The notes under the pieces: generated by a model
The model's input: the letters and a program-made list of their open reading frames with translations, nothing else
The model's database searches: none
What the model was told of the DNA's origin: nothing
NCBI GenBank assembly: GCA_030028905.1
Contig: JALDYZ010000003.1
Span: 372,001 to 436,000 of the forward strand
Length of the DNA stretch: 64,000 nt
From: Ferirhizobium litorale
GTDB lineage: Bacteria; Pseudomonadota; Alphaproteobacteria; Rhizobiales; Rhizobiaceae
Direction of reading: 5' to 3'
Made by a program: the position numbers and the translations under genes
Shown: positions 55,916 through 63,490 of the stretch, one piece after another
Position numbering within the stretch: position 1 is the first letter of the stretch
Layout of the letters: each line of letters opens with the position of its first letter

Positions 55916-56401
55916 ATGACATTTCTTGCAGAAAAAGCTCCAGTGAAAATCGCCGAACAAGCAGATCGCTCCCTTGCCCTGTTGCGATGGTCGTTAGCTG
56001 TCATTTTCGTATGGTTTGGCGCAATGAAGTTTACCGCCTACGAGGCCGCTGGAATTGCCCCTTTCATTGAACACAGCCCCATCATGGGTTGGTTGAGCGT
56101 GATGTTCGGGGTGCAGGGAGCAAGCTACGTTGTCGGTGTGCTCGAGCTGTCAACTGCTGTTGCTCTGGTCGTCGGTGCCTTCAGCCCGCTATTTTCCGCC
56201 TTGGGCGCAGCTATGTCGACGGCGACGTTCACGATCACGCTTACCTTCTTGCTAAGCACGCCCGGCGTGGCAGAACAAACTGCAGGCGGGTTCCCCGCAA
56301 TTTCCGCCATGCCGGGGCAATTCCTGCTGAAGGACCTCGTCCTCCTCGCCGCATCCGTATGCCTTCTGACAGCTTCCTTGTGCCCTCGGTCGAGCCGATG
56401 A
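55916..56401 (+). CDS. DUF417 family inner-membrane protein (YkgB/RclC-like)
   Basis: 161 aa, four membrane segments. LLRWSLAVIFVWFGAMKFTAYEAAGIAPFI, HSPIMGWL, GVLELSTAVALVVGAF, LSTPGV, GGFPAIS and GQFLLKDLVLLAASV follow the DUF417 pattern. The E. coli member RclC belongs to the reactive-chlorine resistance operon. ATG 55916 has GGAAGGA about 10 nt upstream. It follows the exported hydrolase by 141 bp in the same direction. Confidence 0.87.
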   Translation: MTFLAEKAPVKIAEQADRSLALLRWSLAVIFVWFGAMKFTAYEAAGIAPFIEHSPIMGWLSVMFGVQGASYVVGVLELSTAVALVVGAFSPLFSALGAAMSTATFTITLTFLLSTPGVAEQTAGGFPAISAMPGQFLLKDLVLLAASVCLLTASLCPRSSR

Positions 56402-56432
56402 ACACAGCCGCGACGTCGCGCGATGACGATGC

Positions 56433-56602
56433 GATACGCCGCGTTTCGAGATACCACTGTCCGATCGAGACCTACCCAATCCACATATCGATTACTTCGA
56501 TGATATCGATCAGAAAATGGCGGCTAGTGCGATACCTGCTGGCCATGTGACAGTGGAAAGCACTTTTCCAGATAGACACAGCTTTTCTCCGCGGTATCGC
56601 AC
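56433..56602. promoter_or_regulatory. CGATACC boxes C and D before the LLM flavoenzyme gene
   Basis: Box C: GCGATACG (GATAC at 56433) and GATACCACTG (56450) are spaced 17 bp, the same spacing as box B. Box D: GTGCGATACC (56527-56536) and its exact complement GGTATCGCAC (56593-56602) are inverted, 56 bp apart. All lie in the 277-bp gap before the LLM gene. Confidence 0.55.
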
Positions 56603-56678
56603 GGCGAGGGGCAGTCTCACTAAGCTGGAGGGAATTGGTAAGGCGACACCACCAGCCAAAACTCGGAAGGATTCATTA

Positions 56679-57713
56679 TTGGAAATCGGTATCGATAGTT
56701 TCGCAATGCTCCTGAGCGACCCTGCCACGGGGCGCCTGCAGTCAGCCATTGACCGCATGGAGAGCGTGCTTGCGGAGATCGAACTCGCGGATCAAGTCGG
56801 CCTCGATGTTTTCGGAATTGGCGAGCACCATCGAGAGAACGCGCTTGATTCAGCTCCGGCTGTCATCCTCGCGGCGGCCGCCGCGCGCACTAAGTCGATC
56901 AGACTGACAAGCGCCGTCGCAGTCCTCAGCGCCGCCGACCCCGTGCGGCTCTTTCAGGAGTTCGCCACACTCGATTTGATATCCGGCGGAAGAGCCGAAA
57001 TGGTGGTCGGTCGCGGTTCATCCGTCGAGGCCTATCCTCTGTTTGGATTCGACCTGCGGGACTACGATGCGCTCTTTGCCGAGAAGCTGGACCTGTTGCT
57101 GAAGATCAGGGAGCAACCCAACATCAGATGGCAGGGCCGCTTTCGTCCTGCGATCAATGGCGAGGGTGTCTTTCCCCGTCCGCACCAACCGAAACTGCCA
57201 ATCTGGCTGGGTGTCGGTGGCACGCCTGAATCCTTCGTCCGTGCTGGAACGCTCGGATTGCCATTGATGGTCGCCATCATCGGCGGAAGCTTCGATCGTT
57301 TCCAGCCTCTGGTCGAACTCTATCGTCGCGCATGGCTCGCCGCCGGCCATCCCCCGCAGGACCAGAAGGTCGGTGTCCATGCCCTCGGCTTTGTCGGGGA
57401 GACCGACGCGGCTGCCCGGGAAGCATTCTTTCCCGGCTGGTTCCAGATGTTCACGGACGCTGGACGGGAACGGGGCTGGCCACCGCCGACGAAGGCGCAA
57501 TTTGAGCATATGTGCGGTCCGAACGGCGCGTTCCTAGTTGGCAGCCCGCAGACGGTTGCGGCCAAGATTCTGCATATTCACAATACCTTGCGCGGAGCCT
57601 CTCGCATCACTTTCCAGATGAGCACCGCTGCACTGGAGACCGAGGCGATGCGCCGCTCGATCGAACTTCTCGGCACTGTTGTCGCCCCTCTCGCTCGCGG
57701 ACAACGTCCTTAG
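56679..57713 (+). CDS. LLM-class flavin-dependent oxidoreductase (luciferase-like)
   Basis: 344 aa from TTG 56679, which has GGAAGG 8 nt upstream and begins at EIGIDSFAMLL, the normal start of the family; the longer frame to 56517 crosses box D and is rejected. Motifs: DVFGIGEHHREN (active-site His region), SAVAVLSAADPVRLFQEFATLDLISGGRAEMVVGRGS and LPIWLGVGGTPESFVRA. These use FMN supplied by a reductase to oxidise small organic compounds. Substrate unknown. Confidence 0.88.
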   Translation: MEIGIDSFAMLLSDPATGRLQSAIDRMESVLAEIELADQVGLDVFGIGEHHRENALDSAPAVILAAAAARTKSIRLTSAVAVLSAADPVRLFQEFATLDLISGGRAEMVVGRGSSVEAYPLFGFDLRDYDALFAEKLDLLLKIREQPNIRWQGRFRPAINGEGVFPRPHQPKLPIWLGVGGTPESFVRAGTLGLPLMVAIIGGSFDRFQPLVELYRRAWLAAGHPPQDQKVGVHALGFVGETDAAAREAFFPGWFQMFTDAGRERGWPPPTKAQFEHMCGPNGAFLVGSPQTVAAKILHIHNTLRGASRITFQMSTAALETEAMRRSIELLGTVVAPLARGQRP

Positions 57714-57829
57714 CTGGGCCATCGAACGACGCGAGGCCAATGGGAAGATGCGAACGTCGCCTAATCACCGTATGATCGGTCGCAACCGAAGGGAAGTACC
57801 AGACTCCAGCATCCATGCCGACACTGTGA

Positions 57830-58300
57830 TCAATTGCTGCTGCCGAAAATGAGCTTTTGATAGTCTGCAAGCATCTGCGGATCCTCGACGGAGCCATGAT
57901 GATGGAGTAGCCTCCAAGCGCCGTTCATCCGAACGAACCAGCGGGTTGTTCGAAAGGCAACATCCAGACTGTCTTTGGCGGTCCGACACTTCCCTCGTTC
58001 GCGTCCAACGAACAAATACCACTCTTGTCCACCATGGCTGGTGAAATCGTGGAACGTGACATTCACCGTGGCGGCGCCACCGAATAGCCTGGCATAGCCC
58101 TCGGCGATCTCATTCCAACCGCGACGGATTCCCCCGATAGGGTTGTCCATGCTCGGAACCGTCCCAGGGAACCAGATCGCTTCCAGGCCCGCCATATCGG
58201 CCGAATTGAATGCCCTGTAGAATTCGATCAGCGCATCCAGGGCGCTACCATCCCCTGCCTTCTGTTCCGCACCCGTGATCTCTTCAAAACGTTCCTTCAT
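57830..58300 (-). CDS. SnoaL-like (NTF2-fold) protein
   Basis: 156 aa from ATG 58300 with AGAGG 6 nt upstream. ALDALIEFYRAFNSADMAGLEAIWFPGTV, GWNEIAEGYARLFGG and RWFVRMNGAWRLLHHHGSVEDP follow the NTF2-like ketosteroid-isomerase/SnoaL_3 pattern. Function unknown; such small folds act as isomerases, dehydratases or ligand binders. It runs leftward and shares the large inverted repeat at 58404-58485 with the divergent response regulator gene. Confidence 0.8.
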   Translation of the reverse strand: MKERFEEITGAEQKAGDGSALDALIEFYRAFNSADMAGLEAIWFPGTVPSMDNPIGGIRRGWNEIAEGYARLFGGAATVNVTFHDFTSHGGQEWYLFVGRERGKCRTAKDSLDVAFRTTRWFVRMNGAWRLLHHHGSVEDPQMLADYQKLIFGSSN

Positions 58301-58403
58301 GTCGAACCTCTTTACGGACTCTGTGGCCAATTACGCTAACAACTGACGTCGATCGGTCGGCTTGATGAGCCGACGCGCGCAGCATGCGCGGCGATGGTGG
58401 CGC

Positions 58404-58485
58404 AATCCATTGTACGATGGTGTCGGCGCAACCCGTCGTCCCAAAGTCCCGATAGAACTCTGGCGATACCATCGTACAATGGATT
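58404..58485. promoter_or_regulatory. Box E: 21-bp near-perfect inverted repeat in the SnoaL/response-regulator divergent promoter
   Basis: The arms 58404-58424 and 58465-58485 are complementary over 21 bp with one mismatch, separated by 40 bp. Each arm read outward starts GAYACC and continues ATCGTACAATGGATT, which includes TACAAT, a good -10-like hexamer. One arm therefore points to the SnoaL-like gene and the other to the response regulator. It looks like twin promoters, each with its own activator box. Confidence 0.65.
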
Positions 58486-58624
58486 TCTGGCCAGAAAGGC
58501 GCACTCTCGCCAAGTGACTGGAGAAGCGAGCGCACAAGGCGCTGAAGGTGCCGCAAGTTGCGAATTGTGAGATACTTATTTCGATTGGGCGACGCGCCTT
58601 CTGTCTTCTTTGGGGACGAAGCAC

Positions 58625-59305
58625 ATGTATCGGATGATCTCGGCAATGACGAATGCAGCGCTTCCCGATGGCGCGGATATCGAGCGACCGACGGTCGTGG
58701 TCATCGACGACGACGTATCGGTCAGGGAGTCCCTCGAGCTCCTGATAGTGTCGGCGGGCTGGCGGCCTCTGCTCTTTGAATCCGCCCAATCCTATCTTGC
58801 AACACCCCTATTGTTGACTCCCTGCTGCCTCATCCTCGACGTGAATATGCCGGGTCTGAATGGCCTCGATTTGCAGACCATAATCAACACGCGCGGCACT
58901 CGCATGCCGATCATTTTCGTCTCCGGTTTCGGCGATGTCCCAATGACAGTAAAGGCGCTCAAGGGAGGCGCACTCGATTTCCTGACGAAGCCCATCGACA
59001 CGATGGCGCTTCTCGAAGCGATCCAATCGGCACTGGCACAGAGCGAGGCGATGCTGCGCAGCGACGAAGAACTGCAGCGCCTGCGGCACTCCTACGACGC
59101 CCTGACGAAGAGGGAACGCGAAGTGATGATACGCGTGGTCAAAGGTCTTCTGAACAAGCAGGTCGCCTTCGAGCTGGATATCAGCGAGATCACGGTGAAG
59201 GCGCATCGCGGTCAGGTGATGCGGAAGATGAGCGCCCGAACCCTACCCGAGCTGGTGAACATGGCTGCCAAGCTCCGCCTTGAAGATAGTTTCGAAATAG
59301 ACTGA
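58625..59305 (+). CDS. FixJ/NarL-family response regulator
   Basis: 226 aa. The receiver has the acidic pair in VIDDDVSVRES, phospho-acceptor Asp72 in LILDVNMPGLNGLDL, and Lys in FLTKPIDTMALLEAI. The C-terminal LuxR helix-turn-helix is LTKREREVMIRVVKGLLNKQVAFELDISEITVKAHRGQVMRKM. ATG 58625 has GGGGA upstream; later ATGs are possible. FixJ-type regulators of this kind (StyR, TodT) pair with PAS-rich soluble kinases, so HK 50791-53205 is the probable partner. It likely binds the CGATACC boxes and, via box E, its own promoter. Confidence 0.9.
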   Translation: MYRMISAMTNAALPDGADIERPTVVVIDDDVSVRESLELLIVSAGWRPLLFESAQSYLATPLLLTPCCLILDVNMPGLNGLDLQTIINTRGTRMPIIFVSGFGDVPMTVKALKGGALDFLTKPIDTMALLEAIQSALAQSEAMLRSDEELQRLRHSYDALTKREREVMIRVVKGLLNKQVAFELDISEITVKAHRGQVMRKMSARTLPELVNMAAKLRLEDSFEID

Positions 59306-59379
59306 GGTGTCTATCGCCGCCCTGACGATGACCAGCGGCGCCGATCCGGCAAGGTCGACCACTTCATAGCTGCGTTGCC

Positions 59380-60504
59380 TCATGATCGCGACCCTGGAGG
59401 GCGATCAGTGCCTCCTATGTCCGGACAGCTCCGTCCCTCGATCACCATTAGCGCTGCTTCGTAGAGACTTCGGGTCAGGTCGAAGGCGCTCATTCTAGGT
59501 GCAAGTTTTGCCGCCTGCCCCGACCACAGGTTCGTGAAGTCGTTCCGCGACGACATCTCGGCCTTGGCACGGATCGGCGATAGCGCTGCTCCAGCCGTCG
59601 GAAACGGAGGAACCTTCTTAGAAATTGGACCAAGCTCCTGCACGAGACGATTGACAATCCCTCTGGCGGGGCGGCCGGTGAACACGTTCGTGATCGCAGT
59701 GCTGTCGTCGGCTGCGTTGGCGAGCGCCTGTGCATGCACAGCGGGGATCTTGGCCTCGGGGCAGAACAAGTAGGCTGTGCCGATCTGAACCGCTGAAGCA
59801 CCAAGCATCAAAGCAGCCGCAGCACCTCGCCCATCACTGATCCCTCCTGCGGCGATCACCGGGACGCTTACAGCATCGACGACCTGCGGGACGAGTGCCA
59901 TGGTCCCCACCTGGGTGGACATATCCTGTGTAAGAAAGTTGCCGCGATGCCCTCCGGCTTCCGCACCCATCGCGATGACGGCGTCGGCCCCATTCGTCTC
60001 GAGCCACACGGCTTCGGCCACAGTCGTTGCCGAAGACACGACCTTCGCCCCGGCCGCCTTCACCCGATCTACGAGAGCCTTGTCGGGCAATCCGAAATGG
60101 AAGCTCACCACCTCCGGCCTGTACTCCTCGACGACCTCGCAGAAGGCTGCATCGAACGGCGCACGCCCCGCGCCGGAGACGGGAGCGGCTGGATCGAGAT
60201 CGAGTTCGACGTAGTAGGGTGCCAGCAATGCCCTCCATCGCATCTGCGCGACCGCATCAACCGGAGGCGCGTGATGGGCGAAGAAATTCAAGTTCAGCGG
60301 CGCCCGCGTCGAGGCGCGTATGCTGCGGATCGCGGTCTTCAGTTCGTCGACGTTCAACTGCGCGCTCGGCAGCGAGCCGAGTCCGCCAGCCAGCGCCGTG
60401 GCGACCACCATCTCGACGGACGTGGCTCCCGCCATGGGCGCCTGGATGATCGGAAGATCGATGCCGAACAGGTCGAGAATGCGTCGGTCTCGCCAGCTTG
60501 TCAT
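59380..60504 (-). CDS. Nitronate monooxygenase family FMN enzyme
   Basis: 374 aa. TIM-barrel FMN protein: IDLPIIQAPMAGATSVEMV, LGSLPSAQL, FAHHAPP, SFHFGLPD, GAEAGGHRGNF with the catalytic-region His, VPVIAAGGISDGRG and LGASAVQIGTAYLFCPEA. These oxidise alkyl nitronates such as propionate-3-nitronate. ATG 60504 has AAAGGTG 6 nt upstream. It is convergent with the response regulator gene and starts next to box F. Confidence 0.87.
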   Translation of the reverse strand: MTSWRDRRILDLFGIDLPIIQAPMAGATSVEMVVATALAGGLGSLPSAQLNVDELKTAIRSIRASTRAPLNLNFFAHHAPPVDAVAQMRWRALLAPYYVELDLDPAAPVSGAGRAPFDAAFCEVVEEYRPEVVSFHFGLPDKALVDRVKAAGAKVVSSATTVAEAVWLETNGADAVIAMGAEAGGHRGNFLTQDMSTQVGTMALVPQVVDAVSVPVIAAGGISDGRGAAAALMLGASAVQIGTAYLFCPEAKIPAVHAQALANAADDSTAITNVFTGRPARGIVNRLVQELGPISKKVPPFPTAGAALSPIRAKAEMSSRNDFTNLWSGQAAKLAPRMSAFDLTRSLYEAALMVIEGRSCPDIGGTDRPPGSRS

Positions 60505-60596
60505 ATCGAACACCTTTCCATGCGTGAGTTCCAATCGTGATAATTCCAGGCATCTGGTCGGTCTATTGCACCTCATGATTGGCCACCCAATCCAAA

Positions 60597-60623
60597 GGTA
60601 TCGGGGACACCTTCGTACAATAG
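60597..60623. promoter_or_regulatory. CGATACC box F in the nitronate-monooxygenase/SDR divergent promoter
   Basis: GGTATCGGGGACACC (60597-60611) matches box A (GGTATCGGCAATACC) at 12 of 15 positions. Its right half continues as GACACCTTCGTACAATAG (60606-60623), nearly the same as the box E arms, again with TACAAT. It sits between the divergent nitronate monooxygenase and SDR genes. Confidence 0.6.
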
Positions 60624-60781
60624 TTCAGTCCCCTGATCCGCGAGATGGTGTCCTCACGGCGCTTGGCGACGATCGTCTTCCCGTCCGTGACCATTGAGCA
60701 CATGAAATCGGAAAATCCAAACGAAGCTGGCAACGTCGCGACGGGCAAAGGATCGTGCGTGACCAAAAGTGGAGGTTCGAC

Positions 60782-61507
60782 ATGAGCACGCGTAAGACAG
60801 TCGTGATCACCGGCGCGTCGCAGGGGATCGGGGCCGGACTCGTAAGTTCGTTCCTCGAAAGGAACTACAACGTCGTCGGCACCTCGAGGCGAGCCTCTCA
60901 AGCATCACTATCCGACACCATGGAGCGTCTGGAACTGATCGACGGCGATGTTGGCGATCCGGCAACCGCGGAGCTCGTGGCGCAGCGCGCCGTAGAACGG
61001 TTCGGATCGATCGACGCGCTCGTGAACAACGCGGGCATTTTCGTCACCAAGCCGTTCCTCGAATACACGATCAACGACTTCCGGCAGCTTGCCGCCACCA
61101 ATGTCGAAGGGTTCATCCACTTCACCAAAATTGCAATCCGACAGATGCTCCGCCAGGGATCGGGCGGCAGTATCGTCACTATAACGACTTCATTGACGGA
61201 CCACCCGATCGCCGGCGTGACCGCATCCCTTGCCATGATCACCAAGGGCGGCCTCAATGCTGTCACGAAGAGCCTCGCGATGGAGTTCGCCAAGGACAAC
61301 ATCCGCGTGAACGCCGTTGCTCCCGGCATCGTCGACACGCCGATGCATGCAAAGGATCCGAAGGACTTTCTGAAGTCTCTTTCGCCAATGGGAACGATCA
61401 CCTCCGTCCAGGAGATCGTCAACGGCGTCGTGTATCTAGCGGAATCTGCGAACATCACCGGGGAGGTGCTGCACGTCGACAACGGCGCACATCTTGGAAA
61501 ATGGTAG
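60782..61507 (+). CDS. SDR-family oxidoreductase lacking the catalytic tyrosine
   Basis: 241 aa. Rossmann motif TGASQGIGAGLV, NNAG (LVNNAGIFVTKPFLE), ITTSLTDHPIAG with the active-site Ser region, and late VNAVAPGIVDTPMH. In the usual Y-x-x-x-K motif the sequence is AMITK, so Ala replaces the catalytic Tyr while Lys is kept. TGGAGG precedes ATG 60782. It may be a non-canonical reductase or a binding protein. Expression is probably from box F, divergent from nitronate monooxygenase. Confidence 0.88.
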   Translation: MSTRKTVVITGASQGIGAGLVSSFLERNYNVVGTSRRASQASLSDTMERLELIDGDVGDPATAELVAQRAVERFGSIDALVNNAGIFVTKPFLEYTINDFRQLAATNVEGFIHFTKIAIRQMLRQGSGGSIVTITTSLTDHPIAGVTASLAMITKGGLNAVTKSLAMEFAKDNIRVNAVAPGIVDTPMHAKDPKDFLKSLSPMGTITSVQEIVNGVVYLAESANITGEVLHVDNGAHLGKW

Positions 61508-61778
61508 TCCCGAGCGCGGAAGCATGTGTGCGGGATCTTCCCCTCCCTCCGCCGCGACGCAGCCAGAACCGCCGTCCTCAGTGACTTCCGCGAGCAATCG
61601 AAAGCTGCCGACGGGGCGTCGGAACTGCTCCTTTCCAACTTCGGTGAAGCACGGGTTCCGCCCCCCATCGTCCTGGGGGTCGCCAGCTTACCGCTCGCGA
61701 TGCCAGTCGAGTTCGAGCTCGTTTTCGAGATCGAACCCTCGTGAACACTTTCACTTCAACCCCGTGATGGAGGCATTG
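61508..61778. other. Gap between SDR and enoyl-CoA-hydratase-like genes
   Basis: 271 bases without a recognised gene, CGATACC box or terminator. Transcription may read through from the SDR gene. Confidence 0.4.
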
Positions 61779-62768
61779 ATGAAAACCAGATCACCCATCT
61801 CGATAACCGCGATCGTCGCGTCATCGAAATTCCTGACTGCTGCGGCGGTGCTCATGCTTCCGACGCTCGCACTTTCCGGACAGGCGATGGCGGCGGAAAA
61901 GACCGATCAGCATGCTGACGCCGAATTGCAGTCTGCAAGCGAGAAGCCGCAAATCCGCGTCGAGAAGCGGACCCCCGCCTATTGGCGCGTAACCTTCGAC
62001 AATCCGCCCTTCAACATTTTCGGGCCGGAAACCATCCCGCAGATGGAGAAGGTGGTCGCTGAAATAGAAACGGATCCCGACCTAAGGGTCGTTGTCTTTG
62101 ACAGCGCGGTTCCGGGCTTCTTCCTCACCCACTACAACTTCACACCGCCGCTTTCCGAGTCCACAAGCCTTCCATATGGGAAGACGGGTCTCCATCCCCT
62201 GCCGGATATGCTGGTCCGCATCAGCAAGGCGCCCATCGTCTCCATCGCCCTCATTCGCGGGCGAGCCACGGGCGTCGGCAGCGAATTGGCTCTCGCAAGC
62301 GACATGCGGTTTGCCAGCAAGGAGAACGCCATCCTGTCTCAATGGGAGGTCGGAGCCGGTTTCGTTCCCGGTGGCGGGCCGATGGCGCGCCTTCCGCGTT
62401 TGATGGGCCGCGGTCGGGCGCTCGAAGTCCTTCTGGGTTCGGACGACATCAACGGCGAACTGGCCGAGGATTACGGATACGTCAACCGCTCGTTCGACGA
62501 CGAAAAGCTCGACCCGTTCGTCGATGCCCTTGCCGGCAGGATTTCGGGATTCGACCGCCAGGCGATCGCCGACACGAAGCGTCTCGTCGACTTCGCCAGC
62601 CTTCCGAGCGATCCGGAGATCGGAGCAGGATGGGACGCCTTCATCACGTCCGTCCAGCGCCCCGTGGCACAGAACAATATCGGCCGCCTGATGGAAATGG
62701 GGCTTCAGACGAACCCTGACATCGAAGCCCGCCTCGGGCACTACACCCAGACTTTGGCCGATAAGTAG
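61779..62768 (+). CDS. Exported enoyl-CoA hydratase/isomerase (crotonase-fold) protein
   Basis: 329 aa. A Sec-type signal peptide precedes the domain: basic start, hydrophobic core FLTAAAVLMLPTLALSG, cleavage near AMAAEK. The crotonase fold follows: WRVTFDNPPFNIFGPETIPQME, RGRATGVGSELALASDMRFAS with the first catalytic Glu, and SQWEVGAGFVPGGGPMARLP with the second. Both glutamates are present, but CoA esters are not expected in the periplasm, so the real substrate may be different. ATG 61779 has GGAGG 5 nt upstream. Confidence 0.8.
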   Translation: MKTRSPISITAIVASSKFLTAAAVLMLPTLALSGQAMAAEKTDQHADAELQSASEKPQIRVEKRTPAYWRVTFDNPPFNIFGPETIPQMEKVVAEIETDPDLRVVVFDSAVPGFFLTHYNFTPPLSESTSLPYGKTGLHPLPDMLVRISKAPIVSIALIRGRATGVGSELALASDMRFASKENAILSQWEVGAGFVPGGGPMARLPRLMGRGRALEVLLGSDDINGELAEDYGYVNRSFDDEKLDPFVDALAGRISGFDRQAIADTKRLVDFASLPSDPEIGAGWDAFITSVQRPVAQNNIGRLMEMGLQTNPDIEARLGHYTQTLADK

Positions 62769-62920
62769 GCCGAAGACGCGCCTGTGTGTCGTAACGGAAG
62801 GCCGCGCGGGCGCGCACTTCATATTGCCTGTCCCACTCAGAGAAATCGCGCGGTTCCTAGCCGCGTAGACGAAATTGCGGTCGTCCGCGCCAACAACCCA
62901 ACCGACCATGGAGAAGTCAT

Positions 62921-63472
62921 ATGCACAAGATCGAAAACCAGATCGTCGATTCGAGCTTTTCAGCGATCATCAATGCCCCGATCGAACAGGTGGACATTCC
63001 GAAGTGGTGCTTCACCCTGCCGGAAAAGGAATATCAGGATTGTTCGCCGGCGCACATCGCCGCTGGTTTCACCACTGCGCCCGACGGCACGCGCATGTCG
63101 ATCAATGTCGAGACGATCGGTGGAAGCCTGATGGTCCAGCACTACCTCGAAACGCTCGGCGAAAAGGATCATCTCATCCTCGACTCCGATTCCGACGTGT
63201 TCACCCCGAACGGGCGTGTGACGATCCATGTCACCTGGGAGTTGAGTGTCAAGAAACTCGACGCGGGTCGATGCGAATTCTCCAACCGGGTCAGGTCCTA
63301 TGCGACGGACGATATGATGGCCTTCCTTGACCGCCAAGGCATCCCCTTCGAGATCTTTCGGACCCAGCGGCAACCGATGTCGATCGCACACAACAAGGGT
63401 GAAACGCCCCTGTTTGCGGCAAGCATCGAGCGGGCGGCGCTGAAGAACGCCTCCTCCACGAAAGCAGCCTGA
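62921..63472 (+). CDS. Unrecognised protein, possibly SRPBCC/START-like
   Basis: 183 aa, soluble. The start (ENQIVDSSFSAIINAPIEQVDIPKWCFTLPE) and the alternating strand-like middle (VTIHVTWELSVKKLDAGRCEFSNRVRS) recall the SRPBCC/polyketide-cyclase fold, but I cannot assign a family firmly. GGAGAAG lies upstream of ATG 62921. It is 18 bp before the cysteine hydrolase gene, so the two are probably one transcript. Confidence 0.7.
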   Translation: MHKIENQIVDSSFSAIINAPIEQVDIPKWCFTLPEKEYQDCSPAHIAAGFTTAPDGTRMSINVETIGGSLMVQHYLETLGEKDHLILDSDSDVFTPNGRVTIHVTWELSVKKLDAGRCEFSNRVRSYATDDMMAFLDRQGIPFEIFRTQRQPMSIAHNKGETPLFAASIERAALKNASSTKAA

Positions 63473-63490
63473 AGAGCGGAGGAAGAATCC

